Numbered from the stretch's first letter, positions 34,834-43,906 are shown. The stretch: 64,000 nt of DNA from CAWJJM01 sp963843275 (GCA_963843275.1 CAWJJM010000012.1:1612001-1676000); one strand, 5' to 3'. Translations and numbers: made by a program. The notes: generated from the letters alone by a model not told the origin.

Positions 34834-35370
34834 CTAGTCCGCGGCGTCGCCGGCGTCCGCCGGCTCCCGCTGGGCGCCGCGCACGGTGAGGTCGCGCGGC
34901 GCGCCGTCCGGTCCCGGCCCGGGCCCCACGAAGAGCAGCTCCTCGAACGGCGGCGCCGCCGCGGGCGCGACCCGGACCCGCACCTCGAACGAGTCGGCGT
35001 CGGCCGCCTCGAGGGCCAGCAACGACCAGCCGGCGTCGTCACCGAAGGTGAGGGTCAACCCTCCCTCGCCCGCCGTGAACTGCCGCGCCGCGTTCGGGCT
35101 GAGGAACTCCCCCGCCCGCGCCGCGTCGCCGGCGACCCGCGCCGCCATGAAGCCGCGGACGAAGGTGCGGGCCCACTCGTCGGGGCCCGCCGGGACCGAC
35201 TCGGCGGGCACCGGACCCGACGCCGCCTCCCCGGCGCAGGCCGCGAGGCCCACGAGGGCGACGGTGAGCAGTGCGAGGGCGCGGAGGGGTCGGGAAGCCA
35301 CCCGCGTCCACGGCCGCGCCGCGGTCGCGGGTCGGGGCAGGGGAACGGCGGGGGTTGCGCTGGCCGGCAT
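34834..35370 (-). CDS. Lipoprotein of unknown function
   Basis: The 178-residue product has a basic N-terminus, a hydrophobic core and a lipobox (VALVGLAAC), so it is probably a lipoprotein. The mature part contains WARTFVRGFMAARVAGD, FTAGEGGLTLTFGDDAG and a C-terminal strand FEELLFVGPGPG. No family is recognised. The ATG at 35370 was chosen because it places a charged stretch just before the lipobox helix. It is downstream of the adenine deaminase gene in the same direction, 114 bp away. Confidence 0.7.
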   Translation of the reverse strand: MPASATPAVPLPRPATAARPWTRVASRPLRALALLTVALVGLAACAGEAASGPVPAESVPAGPDEWARTFVRGFMAARVAGDAARAGEFLSPNAARQFTAGEGGLTLTFGDDAGWSLLALEAADADSFEVRVRVAPAAAPPFEELLFVGPGPGPDGAPRDLTVRGAQREPADAGDAAD

Positions 35371-35484
35371 CGCGGGCTCCGCCGCTCCGGGGTTGCAGGA
35401 CGGGTGCCGGGCGCGTCGCGGGTGGGGGTCCGCGTCGGCTCCCCGTGCAGGGCGCGGCGCCGCGCGCCCCCCCACCGGGCGACC

Positions 35485-37220
35485 TCAGACGAAGAGCGGC
35501 ACCGGGGTGAACCGGTCGACGTCCACCAGCCCCTGGTCGGTGAGCTTGAGCGAGGGGATCACCTCGAGGGTCAGGAAGCTCATCGCCATGAACGGGTCGT
35601 GGAGCGGCGACCCGAGCTCGCGCGCCGCGGCGAGCAGGGCGTCGAGGGCGGCCCGTACCTCCTCGATCGGCCGATCCGACATCAGGCCTCCGATCGGCAG
35701 GGCGAGGTGCGCCAGGACCCGCTCGCCGGCGGCCACCGCCAGGCCGCCGCCGCTCGCCGCGACGGCGGCGGCGGCGGTGCGCATCGAGGCGTCGTCGGCG
35801 CCGATCAGCACCAGGTTGTGATGGTCGTGGGCCACGGTGCCGGCGAGCGCCCCGCGGCGCAGCCCGACGCCGTGCACGAAGCCCTTCCCCACCCGCCCGC
35901 GGCCGGAGTGCCGCTCGACGACCGCCATCTTGAGCAGGTCGCGCTCCGGGTCGGCCACCGCCTCGCCCCCCTCGACGCGCGCGGCCACGGTGAGGTGCTC
36001 GGTGACGAGCTGGTCGGGCACGGCGCCGACGACGCGGACGCTGGCCCCGGCCGCGGCGGCGATGCGCAGGTCGAGCTCGCCGGGCGGCAGCCGCACGGTG
36101 TCGCGGACGGCGGCGGTGGGGACGGCGGCGCCGGCGGCCGCGAAGCCGGCCACGCCGTCCGCCGCCACCCGCCGGCCGCCGACCCAGACCTGCTCGGCGC
36201 GGAAGTCGGCGAGGTCGGCCACCACGACCAGGTCGGCGCGGCGGCCGGGGGCCACCGCCCCGCGGTCGGTGAGGCCGAAGTGCTCCGCCGTGTTGAGCGT
36301 CGCCATGCGCAGCGCCGCCATCGGCTCGACGCCGTGGGCCACGGCGGTCCGCAGCAGGTGGTCGATCGATCCCTCGTCGAGGAGGTCCGCCGGCACCCGG
36401 TCGTCGGTGCAGAAGCACAGCCGGCGCTCGCACCAGCGGTCGACCAGCGGCAGCAGCGCGAGGAGGTTGTGGGCGTTGGTCGCCTCGCGCACGAAGACCG
36501 TCATCCCGCGGCGCAGCTTCTCGCGCGCCTCCTCGGCGGTGGTCGACTCGTGGTCCGACGAGATACCCGCGGCGGCGTAGGCGTCCAGGGCGCGGCCGCC
36601 GAGGCCGGGGGCGTGGCCGTCGATCGGACGGCCGCGGAAGGCCGCCAGCTTGGCGAGGACCGCCGGGTCGCCCGCCACCACGCCGGGGAAGTTCATCACC
36701 TCGGCGAGACCGAGGACCCGGGCTCGGCGAGCAGGGTCGCCAGGTCGTCGGCGCCGAGCGCCGCGCCCGAGGTCGCCAGCGGGCTCGCCGGGACGCACGA
36801 GGAGGCGTTGACGAAGACCTCGAGCGGTACCCGCGCCGCGTCGGCGATCATGAAGCGGATGCCGTCGAGGCCGGCGACGTTGCCGATCTCGTGCGGGTCG
36901 GTGACCACCGTCGTCACCCCGTGCGGCAGCACGGCGCGGGCGAACTCCGCCGGCGCCACCAGCGAGCTCTCGATGTGGACGTGGGCGTCGAGGAGGCCGG
37001 GGACCACCAGGCGTCCCGCCAGGTCGACCTCGCGGTCGGCGGCGGCCCCGGGCGCCAGGCTGGCGATCCGGTCGCCCACGACCGCGACGTCGGCGGCGAG
37101 GATCTCGCCGGTGAACACGTCGGCGACGCGCGCGTCGCGCAGCGCGAGGTCGGCCGGCCGGTCGCCGCGGGCGACGGCGAGCAGGGCGGCGAGGTCGGGC
37201 GCGGGGATCGATGCCGTCAC
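35485..37220 (-). CDS. ade: Adenine deaminase (frameshifted)
   Basis: The product is an amidohydrolase of the adenine deaminase family, which converts adenine to hypoxanthine in purine salvage. The metal site DAHVHIESS and the HGVTTVVTDPHEIGN segment lie in the first part (37220-36720). HAPGLGG, SSDHESTT, CTDDR and TLNTAEHFGL follow in another frame. One missing C near 36720 (GAGCCCGGG for GAGCCCCGGG) joins the parts as LLAEPRVLGLAEVMNFPGV. Corrected length of about 578 residues is normal for the family, so the gene is probably intact and the break is a consensus indel. Start is GTG 37220 behind GGAGG. Confidence 0.85.
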
Positions 37221-37274
37221 GGGGGAGCCTCCGGGTTCGGGGCGATCCTACCCCGCCCCGGGGGACCGCCGCGC

Positions 37275-37280
37275 TACAAT
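37275..37280 (+). promoter_or_regulatory. Candidate -10 (TACAAT) for a leaderless transcript
   Basis: TACAAT ends 7 nt before the ATG at 37288 of the selenoprotein gene. No ribosome-binding site lies between, so the message probably begins at or next to the start codon. Confidence 0.5.
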
Positions 37281-37287
37281 GCCGCCC

Positions 37288-37974
37288 ATGGGACGGGTGC
37301 TGCGCTGGACGGGCCTCGTCGTCGCGGTCCTGCTGGTCGCCGCGGTGACGTGGGCCCTGGTCGAGATCGGGCCGCACAACCTCTGGGGCCTGTGGAAGTA
37401 CGACACCCGCCAGGAAGGCTCCCTCGCCGTCGGGCACCGCGCGCCGGACCTGCTGCTCACCCGCCTCGACGGCGCAGGGCGCGAGAACCTCCTCGCCGGG
37501 TCCGGCGGCCGCCCGCTGGTGCTCGTCTTCGGCAGCTTCACGTGACCGCCCTTCCGGCGCTCGGTCGAGCGCCTCGTCGAGCTGTCGCGGACCTGGGGTG
37601 AGCGCGCCGACTTCCGTACCGTCTACATCCGCGAGGCCCACCCCGAGGACGAGTGGCAGATGGACTCGAACGTCGACCAGGGGGTCTGCTACCTGCAGCC
37701 GAAGACGCTGGAACAGCGGGTGGCGATCGCCAACGACTTCGCGCAGCGCTTCCACTACCCCGTCCCGATGCTGGTCGACGACATGGCCAACAGCGCCGAC
37801 GCGGTCTACGCCGGCTGGCCCGAACGCCTCTACGTGATCGACGACGACGGCACCATCGCCTACAAGGGACCGTTGGGGCCGGACGGCTTCGATCCGGAGG
37901 CGGTGGAGGCCTGGCTCGAGCAGCGCTTCCCCGACGCCCCCCACCCCCCGCCGCCCACCTCCGACGCCGGCTGA
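37288..37974 (+). CDS. Deiodinase-like selenoprotein, TGA at codon 86 read as selenocysteine
   Basis: The frame runs from ATG 37288 to the stop at 37974 with one internal TGA at 37543-37545. On both sides it matches iodothyronine-deiodinase-like proteins: VLVFGSFT, then U, then PPFRRSV, the exact place of the catalytic selenocysteine in the family's FGSxTUPPF motif; then VYIREAHPEDEW, QPKTLEQRVAIANDF and YAGWPERLYVI. The 228-residue product has an N-terminal membrane anchor (GLVVAVLLVAAVTWALVEI) and a thioredoxin-like fold. A bacterial SECIS-like hairpin follows the TGA. The bacterial role is unknown; it may be a membrane-bound reductase or dehalogenase-like enzyme. Automated annotation would truncate it or start it at 37660. 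Confidence 0.9.
37556..37573 (+). promoter_or_regulatory. Bacterial SECIS-like hairpin
   Basis: GGCGCTC (37556-37562) and GAGCGCC (37567-37573) form a perfect 7-bp stem capped by the loop GGTC. The loop starts 17 nt after the TGA, within the distance used by known bacterial SECIS elements, and a GGU loop is what SelB recognises in E. coli fdhF. Confidence 0.75.
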
Positions 37975-38072
37975 GCGCCGCCCGGACCGCGCCCGGTCGG
38001 CGGCCGCCGGCGGTCAGCGCCCGGGGACCGCCGGGTGGGGCGCGGGGTGACCCTCCGGCAGCCGCGGGGCGC

Positions 38073-39281
38073 TCACCGGGGGATGTCCGGCCGGTAGCCC
38101 GGACACGGCGGGATGCCCGGGAGGAAGCGCCGGCGCCGTGGCCGGAGCGCGGGGCGTCGCCCGGGGAGCGGGGTCCGCCGCGCCCACCCCCCCTCCGGCG
38201 CCGGGGCCTCGAGCCCGGGGTGGGCGTAGGCCTCGATGGCGCCGTAGCGGATGTGCTGGACGTACTGCGCGTCGCTGATGCCGTTGTGCCACAGGCCGGC
38301 GGCGCGGAAGCCGAAGTAGCCGGCGAAGAACAGCGCCAGCAGCGCCCCCGCGTAGGCCGGCACCGACAGCCGCCGACGGCCCACCGTCAGGGCCAGCGCG
38401 TCGGCCACCGGGCAGGCCGCTACGCAGTCCATGCAGCCGACGCACTCGCTGCTCGTGATCGACCGCTTCTGCGACACCGGGAGCCGGGCGCCGCAGGCCT
38501 TGTCGCACAACCCGCAGTCGATGCAGGAGACCGGGTCGCGACGGATCTTCACCGGCGACAGCCAGGAGACCAGGCCGAGCAGGGCGCCGTAGGGGCACAG
38601 GTAGCGGCACCAGAAGCCGCGCACCAGCACGCTGGCGACGGCGAGCACGCCGAGGACGACCGCCCCGACACGGCCGAGGTGGGCGAAGAACAGGCCCATC
38701 TTCACGTCGCTCATCTGGTAGTAGGGCGAGGTGAGGAAGGCGTGCACCGCCGCGCCGCTCATCTGGGCGATCGAGACGGCGAAGAAGCCCAGCAGCAGGT
38801 ACTTGAGGCCGCGCAGCGGCACGTCGAGCCAGCGCCAGGGCCGGAAGTTGCGGCCGAAGAGCTTGCGCCCGAGCCGCGCCAGCAGCTCGGAGACGAAGCC
38901 GACCGGGCACACCCAGGAGCAGAACGACTTGCGGAAGACCAGCGCCATGGCGAGGACGATCAGCAGCAGGGCGGTGGCGGCCGGATGGACGCGGTTGAGC
39001 ACGCCCTGGTGGAACCAGTCGATCAGGCCGAGCAGACCGCCGATCGGCAGGAAGCCCTCGACGCCGGGGGGCCGCGCCGGCAGCGGCGCCGCCCCGGCCC
39101 GGGCGGCGTTGTAGAAACGGGCGAACTGCACGCCAAGCAGGACGCAGGTCAGCGCGAAGCCCGACTGGACCAGGACTCTCAGACGGAACGAGCGGTCGGC
39201 GCGGCGGCCGGTCCGCCCGACCAGCCACCAGCGGAGCTCCCGCCAGGTGCCTTCGTTCCGGGGTTTCCTGCGGATGTTCAT
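38073..39281 (-). CDS. NapH/CcoG-like polyferredoxin membrane protein
   Basis: The 402-residue product has about six membrane helices, two CxxxCP motifs (CSWVCP and CRYLCP) and two 4Fe-4S clusters (CIDCGLCDKAC and CVGCMDCVAACP). This is the domain order of NapH/RdxA/NosR-type electron-transfer proteins, which move electrons from quinol to a periplasmic or cytoplasmic acceptor. The C-terminal 40 residues are Pro/Arg-rich. The partner is unknown; no nap, nos or cco genes are nearby. It is divergent from feoB across a 413-bp gap with two identical FNR/CRP-like dyads, so anaerobic or nitrosative control is likely. Confidence 0.85.
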   Translation of the reverse strand: MNIRRKPRNEGTWRELRWWLVGRTGRRADRSFRLRVLVQSGFALTCVLLGVQFARFYNAARAGAAPLPARPPGVEGFLPIGGLLGLIDWFHQGVLNRVHPAATALLLIVLAMALVFRKSFCSWVCPVGFVSELLARLGRKLFGRNFRPWRWLDVPLRGLKYLLLGFFAVSIAQMSGAAVHAFLTSPYYQMSDVKMGLFFAHLGRVGAVVLGVLAVASVLVRGFWCRYLCPYGALLGLVSWLSPVKIRRDPVSCIDCGLCDKACGARLPVSQKRSITSSECVGCMDCVAACPVADALALTVGRRRLSVPAYAGALLALFFAGYFGFRAAGLWHNGISDAQYVQHIRYGAIEAYAHPGLEAPAPEGGWARRTPLPGRRPALRPRRRRFLPGIPPCPGYRPDIPR

Positions 39282-39383
39282 TCTCGATCCTCCGACCTCC
39301 CGGGGCTCCGCGACCAGCGGCGGCCGTCCCGGGAGACCGCGCCGCCGACAGCAGCCACCCTAGCCCGCCGCCGCCGGCGCCAG

Positions 39384-39399
39384 TTTGCGGCAGCGCAAA
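39384..39399. promoter_or_regulatory. FNR/CRP-family-like dyad, copy 1
   Basis: TTTGCG-GCAG-CGCAAA is a perfect inverted repeat in the divergent promoter region, 103 bp from the NapH-like start. An identical copy follows 64 bp away. TTGnN-N4-nNCAA is the general shape of sites of the FNR/CRP family. Confidence 0.6.
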
Positions 39400-39447
39400 C
39401 AGCGGCGCGGACCACCACGGCGCCCGACGCGGCGGACCGCGGCCCGC

Positions 39448-39463
39448 TTTGCGGCAGCGCAAA
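39448..39463. promoter_or_regulatory. FNR/CRP-family-like dyad, copy 2
   Basis: This is the same TTTGCG-GCAG-CGCAAA sequence as at 39384-39399. Centre-to-centre distance is 64 bp, close to six helical turns, so both sites face the same side of the helix. It is 232 bp from the feoB start. The rest of the 39282-39694 gap shows no other feature. Confidence 0.6.
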
Positions 39464-39694
39464 GACCCGGGCCCGTTCCCGTCCTAGGCTGGGGTCCGTG
39501 GAGCACGACCCGCGCGCCCTCCCCCGCACCACCCCGAGGGGTGGCGCACGCCGCCCGCCGCCGGGTGGTGCGTCGGGCGCGACGATCCGGCAGTCTTCGG
39601 GCGGAGAGTGAGACGCGGTCTCAATAGTGTCGCAGAAGGTCGAACGGATGCCCCCCACCCCCCCACGCCCCGCCCGCACCCACGGCGAGCTCCG

Positions 39695-41761
39695 ATGAGC
39701 GTCGTCCCCCTGCGTCTGCGCGGCGGCGTGACCGGCGAGCCGGAGGTGGCGCCCGAGCGCGTGCTGCTGGTCGGCAACCCGAACGTCGGCAAGAGCGTCC
39801 TGTTCCGCAACCTGACGCAGCGCTACGTGACGGTGTCGAACTTCCCCGGCACCACGGTCGAGATCACGCGGGCGCGCGCCAACTTCGACGGCCGGCGCAT
39901 CGAGGTGGTCGACACGCCCGGCGTCAACGACCTGACGCCGCGCAGCGACGAGGCGCGAGTCACCCGCGACCTGCTGCTCTCCAACGAGGACGCGGTGGTG
40001 GTGCAGGTCGCCGACGCCAAGAACCTGCGCCGCGCCCTGCTGCTGACCCTGCAGCTCGCCGAGCTCGGGCGCCCCCTGGTGCTGGTGCTCAACATGCTCG
40101 ACGAGCTGGCCGCCCGCGGCGGGCGCATCGACGTCGCCCGTCTGTCCGCGCTCCTCGGCGTTCCGGTGGTGCGCACGGTGGCGCTGAAGAACCACGGCAC
40201 CGAAGCCCTCGTCGACGCCCTCCCCCGCGCCTGCGTGCCCCAGCTCACGGTCGCCGCCGATCTCTCCGGCGGCGGGCCGCCCGCCGCCGACGCCCTGTTG
40301 GGCGATCCCGGCGCGGACCTCTGCCCCGCCCCCGGCGCCTGCAGCCCCGCCCCGGGCGCCGGGGGCGCGCGCCACCTCTACGCGGCGAACCGCGAGCGGC
40401 TGGCGCGCGTCAACCGCATCCTGGCGGAGACCTGGTCGATCGTCCAGCCGCGGCACGCGCCCCTCGCCGTCCGCCTCGGCTTCTGGGCGATGCACCCGTT
40501 CAAGGGGCTGGGGTTCCTCGCGGTGGTGCTGCTCGGCGTGTTCTGGTTCGTGGGCCTGTTCGGCGCCGGCACCCTGGTGGACCTGCTCGAGGTCGGGGTG
40601 TTCGAGCAGCGCGTGACGCCGATCGCGGTGCGGGCCGCCGACGCGGTGCTCCCCTTCCCCCACGAGCACGAGCGCGAGCTCCTGACGGCACGGTTCGCCC
40701 TGCCGGTGACCCCGGTCGACGACTGGGAGGTCGCGAGCTGGCAGCGCGAGGCGATCCGCCCGGCCTACCGGCTCGCCCCGGGCGCCCGGCTCACCGGCGG
40801 CCAGAAGGTGCGGCGCTTCGTCCACGACCTGGTGGTGGGACCGTTCGGCGCCGTGACCATGGCGCTGTCGTACGCCTTCGCCATCGTGCTGCCGATCGTC
40901 ACCACCTTCTTCCTGCTCTTCTCCCTGCTCGAGGACTCCGGCTACCTGCCGCGGATGGCGATCATGGTCAACCGCGTCTTCCGCCTGATGGGCCTCAACG
41001 GCAAGGCCGTGCTGCCGATGATCCTCGGCCTGGGCTGCGACACCATGGCGACGATGACGACGCGCATCCTCGAGACCCGCAAGGAGCGCATCGTCACCAC
41101 CATGCTGCTCGCCCTCGCGGTGCCGTGCTCGGCGCAGCTCGGCGTCCTGCTGGCGATGATGGCGAACCTGTCGCTGGTCGGTGCCGCGGTGTGGATCGTG
41201 CTGATGCTCGGGATCATCCTGCTGGTCGGCTGGCTGACCTCCCGGCTCTTCCCCGAAGAGGGCAGCGACTTCATCCTCGAGATCCCGCCGATGCGGCGGC
41301 CGCAGCTCGGCAACGTGGCGGTGAAGACGTTCTCGCGGCTCGACTGGTACCTGCGCGAGGTGATCCCGCTGTTCCTCATCGGGACGGCGGCGCTCTTCCT
41401 GCTCGACGCCACCGGCGCCCTGGGCGCCATCTCGCGCGCCGGCGAGCCGCTGGTCGAGACCTGGCTGGGGCTCCCCGCGCAGGCCTCGCACGCCTTCCTG
41501 ATCGGCTTCCTGCGCCGCGACTTCGGCGCCGTCTACCTCCTCGACGCCTCGATCGGCTCGACGCCGCTGCTGTCGTCGCACCAGATCCTGGTGGCGATGG
41601 TCACCATCACGCTGTTCATGCCGTGCATCGCGAACTTCCTGATGATCGCGCGCGAGCACGGGCTCAAGGTGGCCTGGGGGATGGCCGCCTTCATCTTCCC
41701 GTTCGCCTTCCTGGTCGGCGGGATCGTCCACCGGATGGGGCTATGGCTGAACGCGTTCTGA
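39695..41761 (+). CDS. feoB: Ferrous iron transporter FeoB
   Basis: The 688-residue product is a FeoB protein for uptake of Fe(II). The N-terminal GTPase domain has GNPNVGKS (G1), the DTPG motif in VVDTPGVND (G3) and NMLD (G4). A spacer with a Cys-containing loop (DLCPAPGACSPAPG) precedes the membrane part, which has the two Gate regions (PIVTTFFLLFSLLEDSGYLPRMA split around helix 3) and the conserved GLGCDTMA and ALAVPCSAQ sequences. The ATG at 39695 gives a short basic N-terminus before the G domain; the longer frame is rejected. It overlaps feoA by 19 bp. Confidence 0.95.
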   Translation: MSVVPLRLRGGVTGEPEVAPERVLLVGNPNVGKSVLFRNLTQRYVTVSNFPGTTVEITRARANFDGRRIEVVDTPGVNDLTPRSDEARVTRDLLLSNEDAVVVQVADAKNLRRALLLTLQLAELGRPLVLVLNMLDELAARGGRIDVARLSALLGVPVVRTVALKNHGTEALVDALPRACVPQLTVAADLSGGGPPAADALLGDPGADLCPAPGACSPAPGAGGARHLYAANRERLARVNRILAETWSIVQPRHAPLAVRLGFWAMHPFKGLGFLAVVLLGVFWFVGLFGAGTLVDLLEVGVFEQRVTPIAVRAADAVLPFPHEHERELLTARFALPVTPVDDWEVASWQREAIRPAYRLAPGARLTGGQKVRRFVHDLVVGPFGAVTMALSYAFAIVLPIVTTFFLLFSLLEDSGYLPRMAIMVNRVFRLMGLNGKAVLPMILGLGCDTMATMTTRILETRKERIVTTMLLALAVPCSAQLGVLLAMMANLSLVGAAVWIVLMLGIILLVGWLTSRLFPEEGSDFILEIPPMRRPQLGNVAVKTFSRLDWYLREVIPLFLIGTAALFLLDATGALGAISRAGEPLVETWLGLPAQASHAFLIGFLRRDFGAVYLLDASIGSTPLLSSHQILVAMVTITLFMPCIANFLMIAREHGLKVAWGMAAFIFPFAFLVGGIVHRMGLWLNAF

Positions 41762-42219
41762 CCTGCCCGCTCTGCGGCTTCGAGTTCGACCCCGGCGACA
41801 CCGTGTGCCATCACGGCTGCCCGCTGCGCTCGGCGTGCAACCTGACGCGCTGTCCGATGTGCGACTACGAGTTCCCCGACACGCCGCGCTGCGTGCACCG
41901 CTTCGCGGGCCTGCTGCGCTGGCTCCGGCGCGGCGCGCCCCGGCGGGCCGCGCAGGAGCCCTTCTGTCCCGACCGCGAGGCGGCGATGACCACCGTGCGC
42001 GACCTGGCGAGCGGCGACCGCGCCGAGGTCGTGCACCTCGCCGACGAGACCCCGGTGCGCTCGAACGCGCTGGCCGTCTTCGGCCTGACGCCGGGGATGG
42101 AGGTCACGCTGGTGCAGCGCCACCCCTCCTACGTGGTGCAGGTCGGCGAGACTCTGCTCGCCCTCGACGAGGCGGTCGCCGGCTCGATCGTCGTCCGCCG
42201 CGCCGCCGCCGCGGCCTGA
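41743..42219 (+). CDS. feoA: FeoA with N-terminal Cys-rich zinc-ribbon-like domain
   Basis: The 158-residue product starts inside feoB, in another frame. Residues 1-50 form a Cys/His-rich region (CPLCGFEFD, CHHGCPL, CNLTRCPMCDYEF) that can bind one or two metal ions. Residues 80-158 are an SH3-like FeoA domain (RDLASGDRAEVVHLAD, LTPGMEVTLVQR, YVVQVGETLLALDEAVAGSI), which assists FeoB. The fused ribbon could sense metal or redox state. It is most likely cotranslated with feoB. Confidence 0.88.
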   Translation: MAERVLTCPLCGFEFDPGDTVCHHGCPLRSACNLTRCPMCDYEFPDTPRCVHRFAGLLRWLRRGAPRRAAQEPFCPDREAAMTTVRDLASGDRAEVVHLADETPVRSNALAVFGLTPGMEVTLVQRHPSYVVQVGETLLALDEAVAGSIVVRRAAAAA

Positions 42220-42271
42220 AGGATCGACCGCACGCCCGCGCCCGCGGCCGGCGGCACCGGGGCGCCGGCGG

Positions 42272-42277
42272 TAGCAT
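42272..42277 (+). promoter_or_regulatory. Candidate -10 (TAGCAT) for a leaderless transcript
   Basis: TAGCAT is followed by 6 nt and the ATG at 42284, without a ribosome-binding site. Confidence 0.4.
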
Positions 42278-42283
42278 CCGCCC

Positions 42284-43795
42284 ATGTCGACCGCGTGGAG
42301 CCCGCAGCGCCGCTGGTGGACCGGCTGCGGCGTCGTCTGCGCTCTCTTCGTCGTCAGTCGCGCCCTCTTCCACCACGCCGGGATCCGCTTCGACGCCAGC
42401 CCGCTCTCCTGGTACTGGCAGTACCTCGACCCCGAGCTCCTGCGCCACGACCTGCTCGAGAGCGTCTGGTACCAGCACTTCCAGCCGCCCCTCTTCAACC
42501 TCTATCTCGGCGTCCTGCTGAAGCTCGCCGGGGACGCCTTCCCGGCCTGGGCCTGGACGACCTACCTGGGGATGGGGCTGGTGCTGCACCTGGGGATGTA
42601 CGGCCTGCTGGCGCGCCTCGGCCTCCCGGTGCCCGCGGCGGTCGCGGCGACGGCGATCTTCCTCTGCAGCCCGGCGTCGATCCTCTACGAGAACTGGCTC
42701 TTCTACACCTATCCCGTGGCGGCCCTGCTCGTCGTCGTGGCGCTCGGCGCGCACCGCCTGCTGGCGCGGCCGACGGTGTGGAACGCCGCTCTGGTCGCCG
42801 GGGCCATGGCCACCGCGGTGCTCACCCGCAGCGCCCTGCACACGGCGTGGTACGTCGCCCTCGCCCTGCTGCTGCTCGCGCTGCTGCGTTTCCACGAACG
42901 GGCGCGGCTCCCCTTCCTCGCGTTCCTCCTCCTGGTGCTCCTGTTCCAGGTCAAGAACCAGCTCCTCTTCGGCACACCGTCGCTCAGCACCTGGTTCGGG
43001 ATGAACGCCGCGAAGATCGCCACCTGGCCGGCCCCCGCGCCGGTCAAGCGGGCGCTGGTCGCGCGCGGCGAGGTCTCGCCGCTCGTCTTCATCTACCCGT
43101 TCTCGCCGCTCGACCGCTACCCGCCGGCCCTGCGCCGGCAGGGGCTCGAGGAGCTGCCCGCCGCGGTCCCCGCGTTGACCGCGGAGCGCCGGTCGACGGG
43201 CGCCACCAACTACAACAACATCGCCTACATCCCGATCGCCCGCGCGTACCTCGGGGACGCCCTCGTCATGCTCCGCGAGCGCCCGGACGTCTACCGGTCG
43301 ATGGTCGGGCTGGCGTGGCTGCTCAGCTTCCAGTCGCCCACCCAGACCTGGGCGCTCGACGGCAACCGGGCGAGGATCGCGGCCTGGGACCGCCTCTACG
43401 ACGGCACCCTCTACGGTGCCCCGGGCGCCTTCCGGACAGCGGCCGCGGGTGCCCGGGACGACCCCCTGCGGCACCTCGTGCTCCACGTGGAGGTCGGGTG
43501 GGTGCTCCTGCTCGGCGTCGGCCTGGCGTTCGGCCTGGTCGCCGGCCTGCGGGCGACGGCGGGCGGGCGCGGGGACGTGGCGGTCGGCGGCACTCTGCTG
43601 CTGATGGCGCTCACCGTCGGCTACCTGCTCGTCGTCGGCAACCTCCTCGAGCTCGGCGAGAACAACCGCTTCCGCATGATGAGCGATCCCCTGGTCTTCG
43701 TCCTGGCGGCCGCCGCGCTCGATCGCGCCCTCCGCGGCGCCGCACGGCGGCTCGGCCGCCGCGGCCCTCCCCCCCGGCGCGGCGCCCCGACCTGA
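42284..43795 (+). CDS. Multi-pass membrane protein, glycosyltransferase-like (GT-C fold)
   Basis: The 503-residue product has about ten hydrophobic helices and a polar first loop with HFQPPLFNLYLGVLLKLAGD, which resembles the Asp/Glu-containing first external loop of GT-C glycosyltransferases (PMT/GT39 type). Later segments such as YENWLFYTYPVAALLV and ENNRFRMMSDPLVFVL are also found in that fold. It may add sugars from a lipid-linked donor on the periplasmic side. The family assignment is by fold pattern only. Its start is probably leaderless. Confidence 0.65.
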   Translation: MSTAWSPQRRWWTGCGVVCALFVVSRALFHHAGIRFDASPLSWYWQYLDPELLRHDLLESVWYQHFQPPLFNLYLGVLLKLAGDAFPAWAWTTYLGMGLVLHLGMYGLLARLGLPVPAAVAATAIFLCSPASILYENWLFYTYPVAALLVVVALGAHRLLARPTVWNAALVAGAMATAVLTRSALHTAWYVALALLLLALLRFHERARLPFLAFLLLVLLFQVKNQLLFGTPSLSTWFGMNAAKIATWPAPAPVKRALVARGEVSPLVFIYPFSPLDRYPPALRRQGLEELPAAVPALTAERRSTGATNYNNIAYIPIARAYLGDALVMLRERPDVYRSMVGLAWLLSFQSPTQTWALDGNRARIAAWDRLYDGTLYGAPGAFRTAAAGARDDPLRHLVLHVEVGWVLLLGVGLAFGLVAGLRATAGGRGDVAVGGTLLLMALTVGYLLVVGNLLELGENNRFRMMSDPLVFVLAAAALDRALRGAARRLGRRGPPPRRGAPT

Positions 43796-43888
43796 GGCGG
43801 GGCCGGCCCCTTCGCCACCGCGGCCGGAGCCGCGCCGCCCGCCCTCCCGAGATCCGGCGCAACGCCTCGCGGCAGGCGCATTCGATGG

Positions 43889-43906
43889 TATGCTGATTCG
43901 AGCATA
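43889..43906 (+). promoter_or_regulatory. AT-rich dyad in the promoter of the secreted protein gene
   Basis: TATGCT-N6-AGCATA is a perfect 6-bp inverted repeat 30 bp upstream of the start at 43937. TATGCT preceded by TGG could itself be an extended -10, in which case a regulator bound to the dyad would cover the promoter. Confidence 0.35.
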
